Positions 43,321 through 52,395 are shown, counted from the first letter of the stretch. The stretch: 64,000 nucleotides of DNA from an uncultured Butyricicoccus sp. (GCF_944381005.1 NZ_CALWJM010000007.1:24373-88372); one strand, 5' to 3'. Notes: a model not told the origin generated them from the sequence alone. Numbers and translations are program-made.

Positions 43321-43518
43321 ATGTTGTACGAAGTACGCTTTCGCTGCAATCATGTTCACACAATGGCGCTGACGGGTCAGGTGGAAGAACGAACCCGCAA
43401 AATCGCTCAGTATAATCAAATGTTATGCCCAGAATGTCGGGCACAGTATACGACCTCTCATATACGAGAGATACCGCGCTTTCGCGCGTTTGCAGTTCCG
43501 GCAAATTTAATGCCGTAA
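43321..43518 (+). CDS. Small cysteine-pair protein, function unknown
   Basis: This 65-residue protein has CNHVHTM near the N-terminus (Cys, two His) and LCPECRAQY near residue 39, a CPxC pair. Together these could hold one zinc ion. The remainder is basic (RKIAQYNQ, IREIPRFRAF). It has TAGGAGGT 7 nt before ATG 43321 and its own terminator, so it is a real gene. I recognise no named family; small zinc-ribbon proteins of this type occur in Clostridia. DNA, RNA or protein binding is possible. Confidence 0.65.
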   Translation: MLYEVRFRCNHVHTMALTGQVEERTRKIAQYNQMLCPECRAQYTTSHIREIPRFRAFAVPANLMP

Positions 43519-43571
43519 AACGTTTTATATAAAGTTTTTTGTTGCATATTCCTGTAACTTTATGACCATAC

Positions 43572-43598
43572 AAAAAGCACGGCTTTGCCGTGCTTTTT
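43572..43598 (+). terminator. Terminator after the small Cys-pair gene
   Basis: AAAAAGCACGGC-ttt-GCCGTGCTTTTT is a perfect 12-bp stem ending in T residues on the plus strand and also usable on the minus strand. Confidence 0.85.
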
Positions 43599-43618
43599 AT
43601 TTTACCTGCGATATACAA

Positions 43619-44281
43619 TTAACAGGGATTCATTTGCGCAATGATGTCGGGAAGCGATGTGATAGAAAGGGCAATCGCATCCGCGCCAGCCGTTTGCAGT
43701 TCTGCTTCCGAACCGAATCCATATAGAACGCCAATGGCTGCAATATCACAGGCGTGTGCGCCTTCAATATCGTGCTTGCGGTCGCCAATCATCAGCACTT
43801 GCGAACAAGAGGGATTGCCGCAGCGTCGCAGGGTGTTTTGAATGACTTCTTGTTTGGTTGAAATGCGGCCGTCCATTGTTGCGCCCGAAATAATGGTGAA
43901 ATAACCGGCAAGGTCGAAATGTTCCAAAATACGCACGGCAAATTCTTCTGGCTTGGAGGTTGCCACGCATAAGGTATATCCTTGTTGTTTCAGCGTTTGC
44001 AGAACAGCCGGAATTTCAGGGAACAGCCGGTTTTCCAGCAACCCGACCGTGCGATAGCGTTCGCGGTAAGCGTCTCGGCAGCGCTCAGCGGTTGCACGGT
44101 CTAGGTGGTGATTTTCCATGAACCCATCGACCAGCGGCGGGCCAATATACGGGGTCAAGGTGTCGAGGTCGGCGGTTTGGATATCGCAGACGGTGCGCAA
44201 AGCGTAGTCAACCGAACGGGTAATGCCTTCTTTGGGGTCGGTCAGAGTGCCATCCAAATCGAAAAATAAAAATTTTATCAT
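43619..44281 (-). CDS. HAD-family hydrolase (phosphoglycolate phosphatase-like)
   Basis: The 220-residue HAD phosphatase has motif I FFDLDGTLTDP (nucleophile Asp and acid Asp), a helical cap domain (about 15-90), motif II as CVATSKPE, a Lys in TKQE and motif IV GDRKHDIEGA. This is the Gph/PpaX subgroup. Substrates may be phosphoglycolate, pyrophosphate or sugar phosphates; the sequence does not decide. It overlaps dapF by 4 nt (ATGA), so the two are translated together, but no functional link is evident. Confidence 0.85.
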   Translation of the reverse strand: MIKFLFFDLDGTLTDPKEGITRSVDYALRTVCDIQTADLDTLTPYIGPPLVDGFMENHHLDRATAERCRDAYRERYRTVGLLENRLFPEIPAVLQTLKQQGYTLCVATSKPEEFAVRILEHFDLAGYFTIISGATMDGRISTKQEVIQNTLRRCGNPSCSQVLMIGDRKHDIEGAHACDIAAIGVLYGFGSEAELQTAGADAIALSITSLPDIIAQMNPC

Positions 44282-45117
44282 GCTTCTACCGTACCTTCAA
44301 AGACCGTGACAGCCGGGCCGGTCATCCATACCGTTTGGTCGGTATAGCAAATGGTCAGGTCACCGCCGCGCAGATGCACCAAAATATCTTCGTTTTTGGG
44401 GCAATGGCCGTTGAGAACCGCAGCGACTGCCGCTGCACAGGTGCCCGTGCCACATGCCCAAGTTTCACCGCTGCCGCGCTCCCACACGCGCATTTTAAGT
44501 TCGTGGTCACCCAATACGTTGATAAACTCGGTGTTTACGCGCTCTGGAAATGCCGGATGATGTTCAAAATCCGGGCCGATTCGTTCCAAATCCAGCGTGT
44601 CCACATCTTCAGACTGGAACAGAACACAGTGCGGGTTGCCCATGCCGACCGCTGTTGCGGCATAGGTTTTGCCGTTCACAGTCAGTGGAGCACCGGCTTG
44701 TTGGGGCAGCGTGCAGGGAATATCGGCGGGGGTCAGGATGGCTGCGCCCATATCTACGCGCACTTGCACGACCTTACCGTTTTCAGGATACAAGGTCAAA
44801 TGCTTGATACCCGACAGGGTTTCGACTGTGATTTCGGTGCGTCCATCGACCATGCCATAATCATACAGATATTTACCGACGCAGCGGATACCGTTGCCGC
44901 ACATTTTTCCTTCACTGCCGTCGGCGTTGAACATGCGCATTTTTGCATCTGCCACGGTGGACGGACAGATTAAAATGATGCCGTCGCTGCCCACGCCGAA
45001 GTGTACTTCGGATAGGCGAATGGCGAGTTCCGACGGATTTTTGATTGATTGTTCAAAACAATTAAAGTATAGGTAGCTATTGCCGCAGCCCTGCATTTTG
45101 GTGAAAGAAAGTTTCAT
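44278..45117 (-). CDS. dapF: Diaminopimelate epimerase
   Basis: DapF turns L,L- into meso-diaminopimelate for lysine and peptidoglycan synthesis. The 279-residue protein has both active-site cysteines: MCGNGIRCVGKYLY (first) and TWACGTGTCAAAVA (second), plus FTKMQGCGNSY at the N-terminus and GMGNPHCV in the middle. The start is at 45117, where TTGGAGG is 7 nt upstream; the longer upstream frame lacks family sequence. It supports a DAP route and pairs functionally with lysA at the window start. Confidence 0.95.
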   Translation of the reverse strand: MKLSFTKMQGCGNSYLYFNCFEQSIKNPSELAIRLSEVHFGVGSDGIILICPSTVADAKMRMFNADGSEGKMCGNGIRCVGKYLYDYGMVDGRTEITVETLSGIKHLTLYPENGKVVQVRVDMGAAILTPADIPCTLPQQAGAPLTVNGKTYAATAVGMGNPHCVLFQSEDVDTLDLERIGPDFEHHPAFPERVNTEFINVLGDHELKMRVWERGSGETWACGTGTCAAAVAAVLNGHCPKNEDILVHLRGGDLTICYTDQTVWMTGPAVTVFEGTVEA

Positions 45118-45306
45118 TTTCAGCCTCCAATTGGAATAATTTAAGATATTACCATAATAAACGGTTTCAAGAATTGCGTCAAGGGCATTCTGAGCGGCAA
45201 ATGGCTGGCGGTGTGACAAATTTTTACAATTTGCATAGAAAGCGGGGGCGTGAAACGGCTATCCTTGTCGATTGCTGAAAACCCGCACAAGTGACCGGTT
45301 CGGCGC

Positions 45307-45335
45307 TGGACAAAGTTAAAAAATGCGCATATAAT
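45307..45335 (+). promoter_or_regulatory. glnN promoter and leader
   Basis: TGGACA (45307-45312) and TATAAT (45330-45335) are 17 bp apart, about 98 nt before glnN. A second TATAAT lies at 45342. The leader contains a 7-bp hairpin ACGGCTC-aagtt-GAGCCGT at 45376-45394 without a T tract. The 189 bases between dapF and this promoter contain no gene. Confidence 0.65.
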
Positions 45336-45432
45336 GAAGGTTATAATCGGTTTGCATAGGTAAATGCAGCCGAATACGGCTCAAGTTGAGCCGTCTCTCA
45401 AAATTTGATGGATTGGAAATAGGAGGCAGACC

Positions 45433-47547
45433 ATGAGTAAAGTACCCGAATTGTTCGGCAGCATGGTGTTTAATGAATCAGTCATGAAAGAGCGCCTGCC
45501 CAAGGATGTGTTCAAAGCGCTCAAACGCACGATTTCAGAAGGCACCGCACTTGACCCGACCGTTGCCAATATCGTAGCCAATGCAATGAAGGATTGGGCC
45601 ATCAGCAAGGGCGCAACACACTATACCCATTGGTTCCAGCCTATGACCGGTATCACTGCCGAAAAGCATGATTCTTTCATCACGCCCGGTGCGGAGGGCG
45701 CTGTTATCATGGAGTTTTCGGGAAAAGAGCTGCTGAAAGGCGAACCCGATGCTTCATCGTTCCCGTCGGGCGGTCTGCGCGCAACCTTTGAAGCGCGTGG
45801 CTATACGGCTTGGGACCCTACTTCCTATGCTTTCATCAAGGACCATACGCTGTGTATTCCGACCGCGTTCTGTTCATATACCGGCCAGATTCTGGATAAG
45901 AAAACACCGCTGCTGCGTTCGATGGATGCGATTTCGGCACAGGCTTGCCGTGTGCTGAAACTGTTCGGCAAGGATTGCAAGCGCGTGACGACCACGGTTG
46001 GCCCCGAACAGGAATATTTTTTGATTAACAAATCCGATTATGCCAAGCGTCCAGATTTGATTTTAACCGGCCGTACCCTGTTTGGCGCACCCGCACCCAA
46101 GGGGCAGGAAATGGATGACCACTATTTTGGCTCTATCCGTCCGCGTGTTAAGGCATTTATGGCTGAACTGGATGAAGAACTTTGGAAACTGGGCATTTAT
46201 TCCAAGACCGAGCACAATGAAGTTGCACCCTGTCAGCATGAGATGGCACCGATTTTTGAGACGACCAATATTGCCGTTGACCACAATCAGTTGACGATGG
46301 AAGTCATGAAAAAGGTTGCAAATCGACATAATTTTGTATGCCTGCTGCACGAAAAGCCGTTTGAGGGCATCAACGGTTCGGGTAAACATAATAACTGGTC
46401 GATTTCGACCGACCGCGGTGAAAATTTGCTGGAGCCGGGCAGCACGCCCTCCTCGAATGCACAGTTTTTGCTGTTCCTGACCGCTGTGATTAAGGCGGTG
46501 GACGAATATCAGGATTTACTTCGGTTGTCGGCAGCCAGCGCAGGAAATGACCATCGACTGGGTGCGCATGAAGCGCCGCCGGCGGTCGTATCGATGTACA
46601 TTGGAGATGAACTGGGAGCGGTTGTGGATGCACTGGTATCGGGTAAATCGTATACCGATACCAAGAAAACCAGCATGGATATTGGTGTCCCCGCGCTGCC
46701 CAATATTCCAAAGGATACATCCGACCGCAACCGCACTTCGCCGTTTGCGTTTACGGGTAACAAGTTTGAATTCCGTATGCCCGGTTCGACCTTCAACGTG
46801 GCCTGCACCAACACCATCTTAAATACAGCGGTTGCCGAGGAACTGCGGCAGTTTGCCGATGAGTTGGAGGGCGCAGAAAACTTCAATCAGGCATTGTTTG
46901 AATTGATTGTGCGCGAAATCAAGGCGCACAAGCGCATTATTTTCAATGGCAATGGCTATGATGATGCGTGGCTGGCAGAGGCAAAAAAGCGTGGGCTGTC
47001 TAATCTGCCATCCACACCCGATGCCTTGCCGCATTATACCGACAAGAAGAACTTGCAGTTGTTTACCCGTCATGGTGTGTATACACCGGTGGAAGTTGGG
47101 TCGCGTGAAGAAATCCTGCTCGAAGAATATGTGAAAACCATCCACATTGAAGCGCTGACCATGCTTGACATGTTGGGCAAGCTGATTTTACCGGCGTGTG
47201 CCAAGTTCTCGCGCGATTTGGCAGAAGGGGTTGCACTCAAAAAGCAGATTGGCATTGATGCACCGGCCGAAGTCGCAATGGTGCGCAAGATTACCGATAA
47301 AACTGCCGAATTGTCTGCCGCACAGGAAATGCTGGCACAAAAGGTCAATGCCGCAAAAGAGGTGTTGGCGGATGAGTTTGCAGTAGCGCCGGGCGGTATC
47401 GGTGCGCGCAAACTGTCGCGTTATTATCGCGATGTAGTATTGCCCGCGATGAATGAGACCCGCAAGATAGCCGATACACTGGAAACGCTCGTGTCAAAGG
47501 AGTATTGGCCGTTCCCAACTTACAGTGACCTGCTATTTTACGTATAA
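45433..47547 (+). CDS. glnN: Glutamine synthetase, type III
   Basis: GSIII makes glutamine from glutamate, ammonia and ATP. The 704-residue length and motifs fit the family: [26 protein letters not shown] (metal Glu), [30 protein letters not shown] and [17 protein letters not shown] lacks the adenylylation loop of type I. It is monocistronic, between its promoter and a strong terminator, with GGAGG before the ATG. Nitrogen control is likely but no operator is visible. Confidence 0.95.
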   Translation: MSKVPELFGSMVFNESVMKERLPKDVFKALKRTISEGTALDPTVANIVANAMKDWAISKGATHYTHWFQPMTGITAEKHDSFITPGAEGAVIMEFSGKELLKGEPDASSFPSGGLRATFEARGYTAWDPTSYAFIKDHTLCIPTAFCSYTGQILDKKTPLLRSMDAISAQACRVLKLFGKDCKRVTTTVGPEQEYFLINKSDYAKRPDLILTGRTLFGAPAPKGQEMDDHYFGSIRPRVKAFMAELDEELWKLGIYSKTEHNEVAPCQHEMAPIFETTNIAVDHNQLTMEVMKKVANRHNFVCLLHEKPFEGINGSGKHNNWSISTDRGENLLEPGSTPSSNAQFLLFLTAVIKAVDEYQDLLRLSAASAGNDHRLGAHEAPPAVVSMYIGDELGAVVDALVSGKSYTDTKKTSMDIGVPALPNIPKDTSDRNRTSPFAFTGNKFEFRMPGSTFNVACTNTILNTAVAEELRQFADELEGAENFNQALFELIVREIKAHKRIIFNGNGYDDAWLAEAKKRGLSNLPSTPDALPHYTDKKNLQLFTRHGVYTPVEVGSREEILLEEYVKTIHIEALTMLDMLGKLILPACAKFSRDLAEGVALKKQIGIDAPAEVAMVRKITDKTAELSAAQEMLAQKVNAAKEVLADEFAVAPGGIGARKLSRYYRDVVLPAMNETRKIADTLETLVSKEYWPFPTYSDLLFYV

Positions 47548-47552
47548 TTCAG

Positions 47553-47582
47553 ACAAAAAGCGTCCGTTTGGACGCTTTTTGT
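47553..47582 (+). terminator. Terminator after glnN
   Basis: ACAAAAAGCGTCC-gttt-GGACGCTTTTTGT is a perfect 13-bp stem with an internal T tract. Confidence 0.9.
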
Positions 47583-47601
47583 GGTTTTTTGGAACGGTCT
47601 A

Positions 47602-47610
47602 TGATATACT
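47602..47610 (+). promoter_or_regulatory. Extended -10 promoter of apbE
   Basis: TGATATACT (TATACT at 47605-47610) is an extended -10 element 31 nt before apbE. No good -35 is visible. Confidence 0.5.
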
Positions 47611-47641
47611 AGTTTCATATCAGCAAAATCGGAGGACATCT

Positions 47642-48664
47642 ATGAAGAAAAAAATTGCAGTCGGTGTTTTGGGTGCGTTCCTATTGTTGTCCGGATGCGC
47701 ACCCGCGTCCAGCGAATCGGATTTTTATGCGATGGATACGATTATGGTGGTTACGGCTTATGATAAAAATGAAGATGCAGCCGAATCCGCGCGCGTGGAA
47801 ATTGAACAGCATATCAATGCGCTTGACCAGTTGATGTCACGCCAGCGCAAAGAGAGCAATCTTTCTCAGCTCAATGCGACCAGTGGTGCGATTATGTTGG
47901 TAGACCATGAATTGTATGAGGCGATTGAAACAGCACTGTACTATGCCGAGCTGACTGACGGTGCCTATGACCCGACGACCGCGCCGTTGTCTGACTTGTG
48001 GGGGATTGGAACCGAGTCGCAGCATGTGCCGACACAGGCCGAAATTGATGCGGTTTTGCCCAAAGTGGGCTGGCAGAATATAAAACTGTTGGGACAAGAT
48101 AAAATTCAATTGCTCAATGGTGCACAGGTGGATTTGGGCGGCATTGGAAAAGGATGGGCGGCCAATGATACGGCAGCCATCTGTAAAACGGCAGGGGATA
48201 CGCTGCGCGTATTGGCGCAATTGGGCGGCAATATCATCGGTATTGGAGAAAACCCCAACAATAAGGACGGAGAATGGGTCATTGGCATTGCCAACCCGGA
48301 CAACAGCGCCGACTATGTGGCGACGATTGCGATTACCAACGAATCGGTCGTGACATCGGGCGACTATGAACGCTATTTTGAACAGGATGGCAAGCGATAT
48401 CACCATATTTTTGACCCAAAAACCGGATATCCGGCAGATAGCGGATTGCGCAGCGTTACCGTAGTAGATTCAGATTCGGCGCGGGCGGATGCTTTGACGA
48501 CCGCATTGTTTGTGATGGGGCTGGATAAAGGAATGGAATTTTGTGAGCAGCATGACATAAAAGCAGTATTTATCACCGATGACAAGAGAATTGTGCCGAC
48601 AGACAATGTGAAAGACCAATATGAGTTCAGCGGTGAACAGGCGGGATACAGCGATGGACAATAA
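47642..48664 (+). CDS. apbE: FAD:protein FMN transferase (lipoprotein)
   Basis: ApbE attaches FMN covalently to a Ser/Thr of target flavoproteins on the outer face of the membrane. The 340-residue protein has a lipoprotein signal peptide ending LLLSGC (Cys at residue 19). Family motifs are AMDTIMVVTAY, DGAYDPTTAPLSDLWG, VDLGGIGKGWAAND, AQLGGNIIGIGENP, HHIFDPKTGYPAD and SARADALTTALFVMG, with metal-site Asp and Thr. It starts a tight unit with a NusG-II protein and a HepS_I-type membrane protein. Rnf/Nqr-like subunits or extracellular flavoproteins are usual targets; none is in the window. Confidence 0.93.
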   Translation: MKKKIAVGVLGAFLLLSGCAPASSESDFYAMDTIMVVTAYDKNEDAAESARVEIEQHINALDQLMSRQRKESNLSQLNATSGAIMLVDHELYEAIETALYYAELTDGAYDPTTAPLSDLWGIGTESQHVPTQAEIDAVLPKVGWQNIKLLGQDKIQLLNGAQVDLGGIGKGWAANDTAAICKTAGDTLRVLAQLGGNIIGIGENPNNKDGEWVIGIANPDNSADYVATIAITNESVVTSGDYERYFEQDGKRYHHIFDPKTGYPADSGLRSVTVVDSDSARADALTTALFVMGLDKGMEFCEQHDIKAVFITDDKRIVPTDNVKDQYEFSGEQAGYSDGQ

Positions 48665-49037
48665 ATTCAGGCTCAAATTGGGCGATTGGGTGATTTGCAT
48701 TGCAGTGTTGTTGCTGGCTGGTGCAATCGCGCTTCCGTTTCTGTTTGCACCGTCGGGGGCTTTGACTTGTGAAATCAAACAGGGGGATACCGTGATACGT
48801 ACCATTCGATTGGCGGAAGGATACCGCGACACCATCACATTGACAAACGGAAAGTGGACAAATGTGATTGAAGTCGATGGCAAGAATGTATGGTTTTCCA
48901 AGTCCAATTGTCCCGACCAAATTTGTGTACATGCTGGACACCTGACCCGTGCCGGACAGATGGCGGTTTGCCTGCCCACGCGCGTGGTCGTGCGAATGGT
49001 TGGCACAGGTGCACAGGTGGACGCGGTTGCGGTGTAA
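48654..49037 (+). CDS. NusG domain II-containing membrane-anchored protein
   Basis: The 127-residue protein has one N-terminal membrane helix (about 12-31) and an outer domain of the NusG-II type. That domain carries IRLAEGYRDTITLTNGKWTNVIEVDGKNVWFSKSNCPDQICVHAG, where SxCPDxxCV holds two conserved Cys, then GQMAVCLP with a third. The start overlaps the end of apbE by 11 nt, so the genes are coupled. The family is unrelated in role to transcription factor NusG. Genomic association with ApbE and HepS_I proteins suggests a redox or export function; this is inference. Confidence 0.85.
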   Translation: MDNKFRLKLGDWVICIAVLLLAGAIALPFLFAPSGALTCEIKQGDTVIRTIRLAEGYRDTITLTNGKWTNVIEVDGKNVWFSKSNCPDQICVHAGHLTRAGQMAVCLPTRVVVRMVGTGAQVDAVAV

Positions 49038-49050
49038 GGGAGGCCAAGCC

Positions 49051-49566
49051 ATGAAAAAAAGCAAGCGGATAGCGGTATGTGGCCTTTTGGTGGCAACCGC
49101 GCTTGTACTGTCACTGGTCGAGCGCATGTTTCCCTTGCAAGCCGTGGTGCCCATTCCGGGAATCAAACTAGGGCTTGCCAATGTTGTGACGCTGTTTGCG
49201 CTGACCCGACTGCGCCTGCGTGAAACCATTGCCATCGTTGTAGTGCGCGTGCTCCTCAGTTCCATTTTTGCTGGCAGCATTACGGCGTTTCTGTTTTCTC
49301 TCTTTGGCGGTTTGTTGGCCATGTTTGTGATGAAAGCGTTATTTTATGTGGAAGGGTACTGGGTTTCGTTGGCTGGCATTTCGGTTGCAGGCGCCGCGGC
49401 ACATAATATCGGGCAAATCGGTGCAGCAGTTTTGGTGCTCGGAACAGCCGATGTCATGGGATACTTACCGCTGTTGCTGGTGCTGTCCATTCCGATGGGG
49501 CTGGTCACCGGCAGCGTGTGTACAGCGGTGCTCGGACATATCAAAAAATTGCATTTTTTCATTTGA
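49051..49566 (+). CDS. Gx transporter / heptaprenyl diphosphate synthase component I family membrane protein
   Basis: The 171-residue protein has about five membrane helices and the family pattern of HepS_I/Gx transporters: VPIPGIKLGLANVVTLFAL, RVLLSSIFAGSITAFLFSLFGG, and AAAHNIGQIGAAVLV. The family is annotated either as a prenyl-diphosphate-synthase subunit or as an ECF-type S-component-like permease. AAGGGAGG precedes the ATG, 13 nt after the NusG-II gene. With ApbE it resembles parts of flavin-based extracellular electron transfer loci, but the core genes of such a locus are absent here. Confidence 0.82.
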   Translation: MKKSKRIAVCGLLVATALVLSLVERMFPLQAVVPIPGIKLGLANVVTLFALTRLRLRETIAIVVVRVLLSSIFAGSITAFLFSLFGGLLAMFVMKALFYVEGYWVSLAGISVAGAAAHNIGQIGAAVLVLGTADVMGYLPLLLVLSIPMGLVTGSVCTAVLGHIKKLHFFI

Positions 49567-49644
49567 CAGAATTTGTCATATAGCGCCTTTCATAGTGTGT
49601 GTCAGTTTGAGACATACTAGCGCAAAAGAAAGGAGCGAAGTCAG

Positions 49645-50031
49645 ATGAAAAAGCAAATTTTGGCATCTATTCTTTTGGCATTGACGCTCACCATGTTTAC
49701 AGGTTGCGGCAATTCCAATGATACCACCACCATGCCAGAGGGCAACAACGGAACCACGACTGACGGAACCGCCAATAATTCAGGCGCCGCCAACAACAGT
49801 GTAAATGATTTGCCCAATGCGCCGGATAATGGTTCTAATGTGCAGGGCGACAACAATACAGTCGGAGACAATCAAAAGCCCAATGATGGTTCGGTAACGC
49901 AGGACGCAAAAAATATGATGGACGATGCAGGCAATATGGTGGGTGATGCCGCCAAGAATGTCGGTGACGCGATGAATGATGCCGGCAATGCGGTAAAAAA
50001 TGCCGCCGATGACATGCAAAATAAAAAGTAA
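49645..50031 (+). CDS. Low-complexity lipoprotein with LEA-like helix
   Basis: The 128-residue protein has a lipoprotein signal peptide (LTLTMFTGCG, Cys at residue 21). A Asn/Thr/Gly/Asp-rich unstructured stretch (25-85) follows. The C-terminus, AKNMMDDAGNMVGDAAKNVGDAMNDAGN and on, repeats a short Asp-Ala-Gly/Ala-Asn unit resembling LEA-type amphipathic helices. No enzyme motif is present. AAAGGAGCG precedes the ATG and a strong terminator follows. It may be a surface hydrophilin-like protein; function unknown. Confidence 0.7.
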   Translation: MKKQILASILLALTLTMFTGCGNSNDTTTMPEGNNGTTTDGTANNSGAANNSVNDLPNAPDNGSNVQGDNNTVGDNQKPNDGSVTQDAKNMMDDAGNMVGDAAKNVGDAMNDAGNAVKNAADDMQNKK

Positions 50032-50042
50032 AAACGCGCACA

Positions 50043-50081
50043 AAAAGCGGGCAGCACAGATAGCATGTGCAGCCCGCTTTT
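50043..50081. terminator. Bidirectional terminator between lipoprotein and ilvA
   Basis: AAAAGCGGGCaGCACA and TGTGCaGCCCGCTTTT form a long stem with T tracts on both strands, between converging genes. Confidence 0.85.
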
Positions 50082-50094
50082 GCGATACAAAAGG

Positions 50095-51336
50095 TTAATT
50101 TTTCTTGTTGAACAGTTCGTAACCGCCCTGTTTTTTGCTGAAAATCTCATAGCCGCCCTTTTTGAGCGCTTTGAGCAGGCGGTTTGCATGTTCGTCGCCG
50201 CTGACCTCGCACACCACTTCAATGATGGCTTCGTCGATATCCAAATCGGCAGCTACGCGGTCATGATTAAACAGAATGACATTTGCATTTTGTTCTGCCA
50301 CGATGTGTGCAAAGTTTTCCAGTGCGCCGGGAACGTCGGGCATAATAGTAGAAAACTTGATGTGACGATGGCGGGTGACAAGGCCTTTTTCCACGACCTT
50401 GTGAATAAAGGATACGTCGATGTTGCCGCCGGACAGCACACAAACCACTTTTTTGCCTTGAATGTCCACTTTCTGGTTGAGAACAGCGGCCAAGGAAGCA
50501 GCACCTGCCGGTTCTACGACCTGTTTGGTGCGCTCAAGCAGCATGAGGATGGTCGATGCAATTTCGGCATCCGATACCGTTACCATCTGGTCAACGTACT
50601 GGTTGATATACTGCATGGTCAAATCACCCGGCACCTTGACCGCGATACCGTCTGCAATGGTGTGTGCGGTTTCGGTGGGGTGGATGCTGTCCTGATGGAA
50701 AGAATTTACAATGGCGGCTGCACCTTCGGCCTGTACACCGATGACCTGAATACGGGGGTTAATCTGCTTGACGCAGGCGGCAATGCCCGAAATCAGTCCG
50801 CCACCGCCAGCGGGAACAAAAATCATGTCAACCGTGGGCAAGTCGCTCAGAATTTCCAAGCCGATGGTGCCTTGTCCAGCCATAACATCTTCGTCATTAA
50901 AAGGATGGATGAGTTCGGCACCGGTTTTTTCAATGATTTCACAGGCTTTTTGATAGGTTTCGTCATATACCGAACCGTGCAGCACAACTTTTGCGCCATA
51001 TCCTTCGGTTGCAGCAACTTTTGCGATGGGAGCCGAGCGGGGCATGACGATGGTAGCGGGCACGCCGACTGATGCGGCGGCAAATGCGACGCCCTGTGCA
51101 TGGTTGCCGGCAGAGGAGGCGACAACCGCGGTTAGATTGCCCTCCATATAGCGTTTCATAATCTTGTTGTATGCGCCGCGCACCTTGAACGAACCGGTTT
51201 TTTGTTGGTTTTCATATTTCAGATAAACATCCGCGCCGGTCATGGCGGAAAACGTGCAAGATGTGCTCAGCGGAATGGTGTGAATGACATTTTTCAGGCG
51301 AGCCGCAGCCTCCTGAAAGTCGTTGACAGTCAGCAT
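50095..51336 (-). CDS. ilvA: Threonine ammonia-lyase (threonine dehydratase)
   Basis: This PLP enzyme deaminates threonine to 2-oxobutanoate. The 413-residue protein shows the PLP lysine motif KTGSFKVRGAYNKI (Lys near residue 56), SSAGNHAQGVAFAA, VPAGGGGLISGIA and VLSGGNIDVSF. A C-terminal ACT-like domain (about 325-400) follows. Length matches the short catabolic/regulated form with one ACT-like domain. The last 20 residues are a tandem duplicate, GGYEIFSKKQ followed by GGYELFNKKN. The start is at 51336 with AGGGA upstream. Confidence 0.92.
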   Translation of the reverse strand: MLTVNDFQEAAARLKNVIHTIPLSTSCTFSAMTGADVYLKYENQQKTGSFKVRGAYNKIMKRYMEGNLTAVVASSAGNHAQGVAFAAASVGVPATIVMPRSAPIAKVAATEGYGAKVVLHGSVYDETYQKACEIIEKTGAELIHPFNDEDVMAGQGTIGLEILSDLPTVDMIFVPAGGGGLISGIAACVKQINPRIQVIGVQAEGAAAIVNSFHQDSIHPTETAHTIADGIAVKVPGDLTMQYINQYVDQMVTVSDAEIASTILMLLERTKQVVEPAGAASLAAVLNQKVDIQGKKVVCVLSGGNIDVSFIHKVVEKGLVTRHRHIKFSTIMPDVPGALENFAHIVAEQNANVILFNHDRVAADLDIDEAIIEVVCEVSGDEHANRLLKALKKGGYEIFSKKQGGYELFNKKN

Positions 51337-51468
51337 GTTCTTTCCCTGCTTTCCGATTGATAAATTGAGTATACTTTTACAGTTTAGCATGGCATTTTGC
51401 CGATTGCAAGGCATGTTCGGCAATTTCAAGGTAAATTACGGGAATTTTTGCTGGGAAACAGATTTAAG

Positions 51469-51497
51469 TTGAGTTTTTTTGGCGATTTTGCTATAAT
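51469..51497 (+). promoter_or_regulatory. Promoter of the DivIVA-like gene
   Basis: TTGAGT (51469-51474) and TATAAT (51492-51497) are 17 bp apart, 46 nt before the start codon. Confidence 0.72.
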
Positions 51498-51543
51498 AAA
51501 TTCGTATCAAATCAAATTCTTTATGATGCGGAGAACAGAATTT

Positions 51544-52395
51544 ATGAGCCAATCGGAAATGGGTTTTCGCACAGCGGCTTTTGGATTTCGACGAGAAGAT
51601 GTCCTTGATTTTATCGAGGAGGAAGCAGACCGCAGAAGTGCGTTGCAAGAAAAATTACATAAAGTTCAAACAGAGCGAGACAACTTGATACAGGAAAAAG
51701 AGGAGGCCGACCATGCGGCACAGGCGCTGATTGCCGACCGTGACCGCATTTTGTCCGAGCAGCAGGCCAAAGACCAAACCATCACATCCTTGCAGGCACA
51801 AGTGCGCATTGCGCAGGATGCGTCCGAGCAAGCACAGGAAGAATTGAACGCATTGCGTACTAAGGTGGACGAGATGCAAAAAGAACTGGACAATGTGCGG
51901 GCGGATAATGCGTCGCTATTGTCCAAGTGTGCGGAATACGATGAGGCGCGCGCTCGACTGGCAGAGATTGAATTGTGCGCACATGGACGTGCCGAGGAAA
52001 TTCAGCAGCGTGCCGCCGATGATGCCTGCTCACTGGTTGAGGAAGCCCAACAAATGGCAGTGCGGCTGTTGGATGCCATTGAACACACCAAAGAATCTTA
52101 CCGGCAGGCATTGGCAGCCGCCGAGCGCGAAAGTGAACGCGCACATGTACACGCGGTTGAGTCTTTGGAAAAGCTGGATGTAATTATGGATGGACTGCGC
52201 GGACGTTTGTCGCAGGTGCAGGAACAACCGGCAGCGAACGAGTCGGCACAGCTGGCAGTACCGGTTTTGGAAACACAGGTACTTCCAGCCGCACAAAAGT
52301 CAGCTGCGGCTGAAAAACCCCGCAGTTCGGGCTGCCCAGCGCGGGAGAAACCAACATTGGCACAACTGCTGCATACCTTGCGCGGCAATAAGTGA
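51544..52395 (+). CDS. DivIVA-like coiled-coil protein
   Basis: The 283-residue protein begins with a short segment FRTAAFGFRREDVLDFIEEE, like the DivIVA/GpsB N-terminus that binds membrane or partner proteins. A long coiled coil (about 25-215) follows, rich in Glu, Gln, Ala and Arg. The C-terminus (about 215-283) is unstructured. No enzyme motif is present. A polar or septal scaffold role is likely but weakly supported by similarity. The start at 51544 keeps the DivIVA-like region; upstream ATGs lack a ribosome binding site. A fumarase beta gene follows 17 nt later. Confidence 0.66.
   Translation: MSQSEMGFRTAAFGFRREDVLDFIEEEADRRSALQEKLHKVQTERDNLIQEKEEADHAAQALIADRDRILSEQQAKDQTITSLQAQVRIAQDASEQAQEELNALRTKVDEMQKELDNVRADNASLLSKCAEYDEARARLAEIELCAHGRAEEIQQRAADDACSLVEEAQQMAVRLLDAIEHTKESYRQALAAAERESERAHVHAVESLEKLDVIMDGLRGRLSQVQEQPAANESAQLAVPVLETQVLPAAQKSAAAEKPRSSGCPAREKPTLAQLLHTLRGNK

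Noticed and set aside
45376..45394. Glutamine-type riboswitch or ANTAR target before glnN
   Set aside because: Only one 7-bp hairpin is present, with no dual hexaloop or conserved glutamine-riboswitch core.
49563..49618. Strong promoter before the low-complexity lipoprotein (TTGACA at 49563)
   Set aside because: No -10-like hexamer lies at an acceptable distance from TTGACA or from TTGTCA at 49573.
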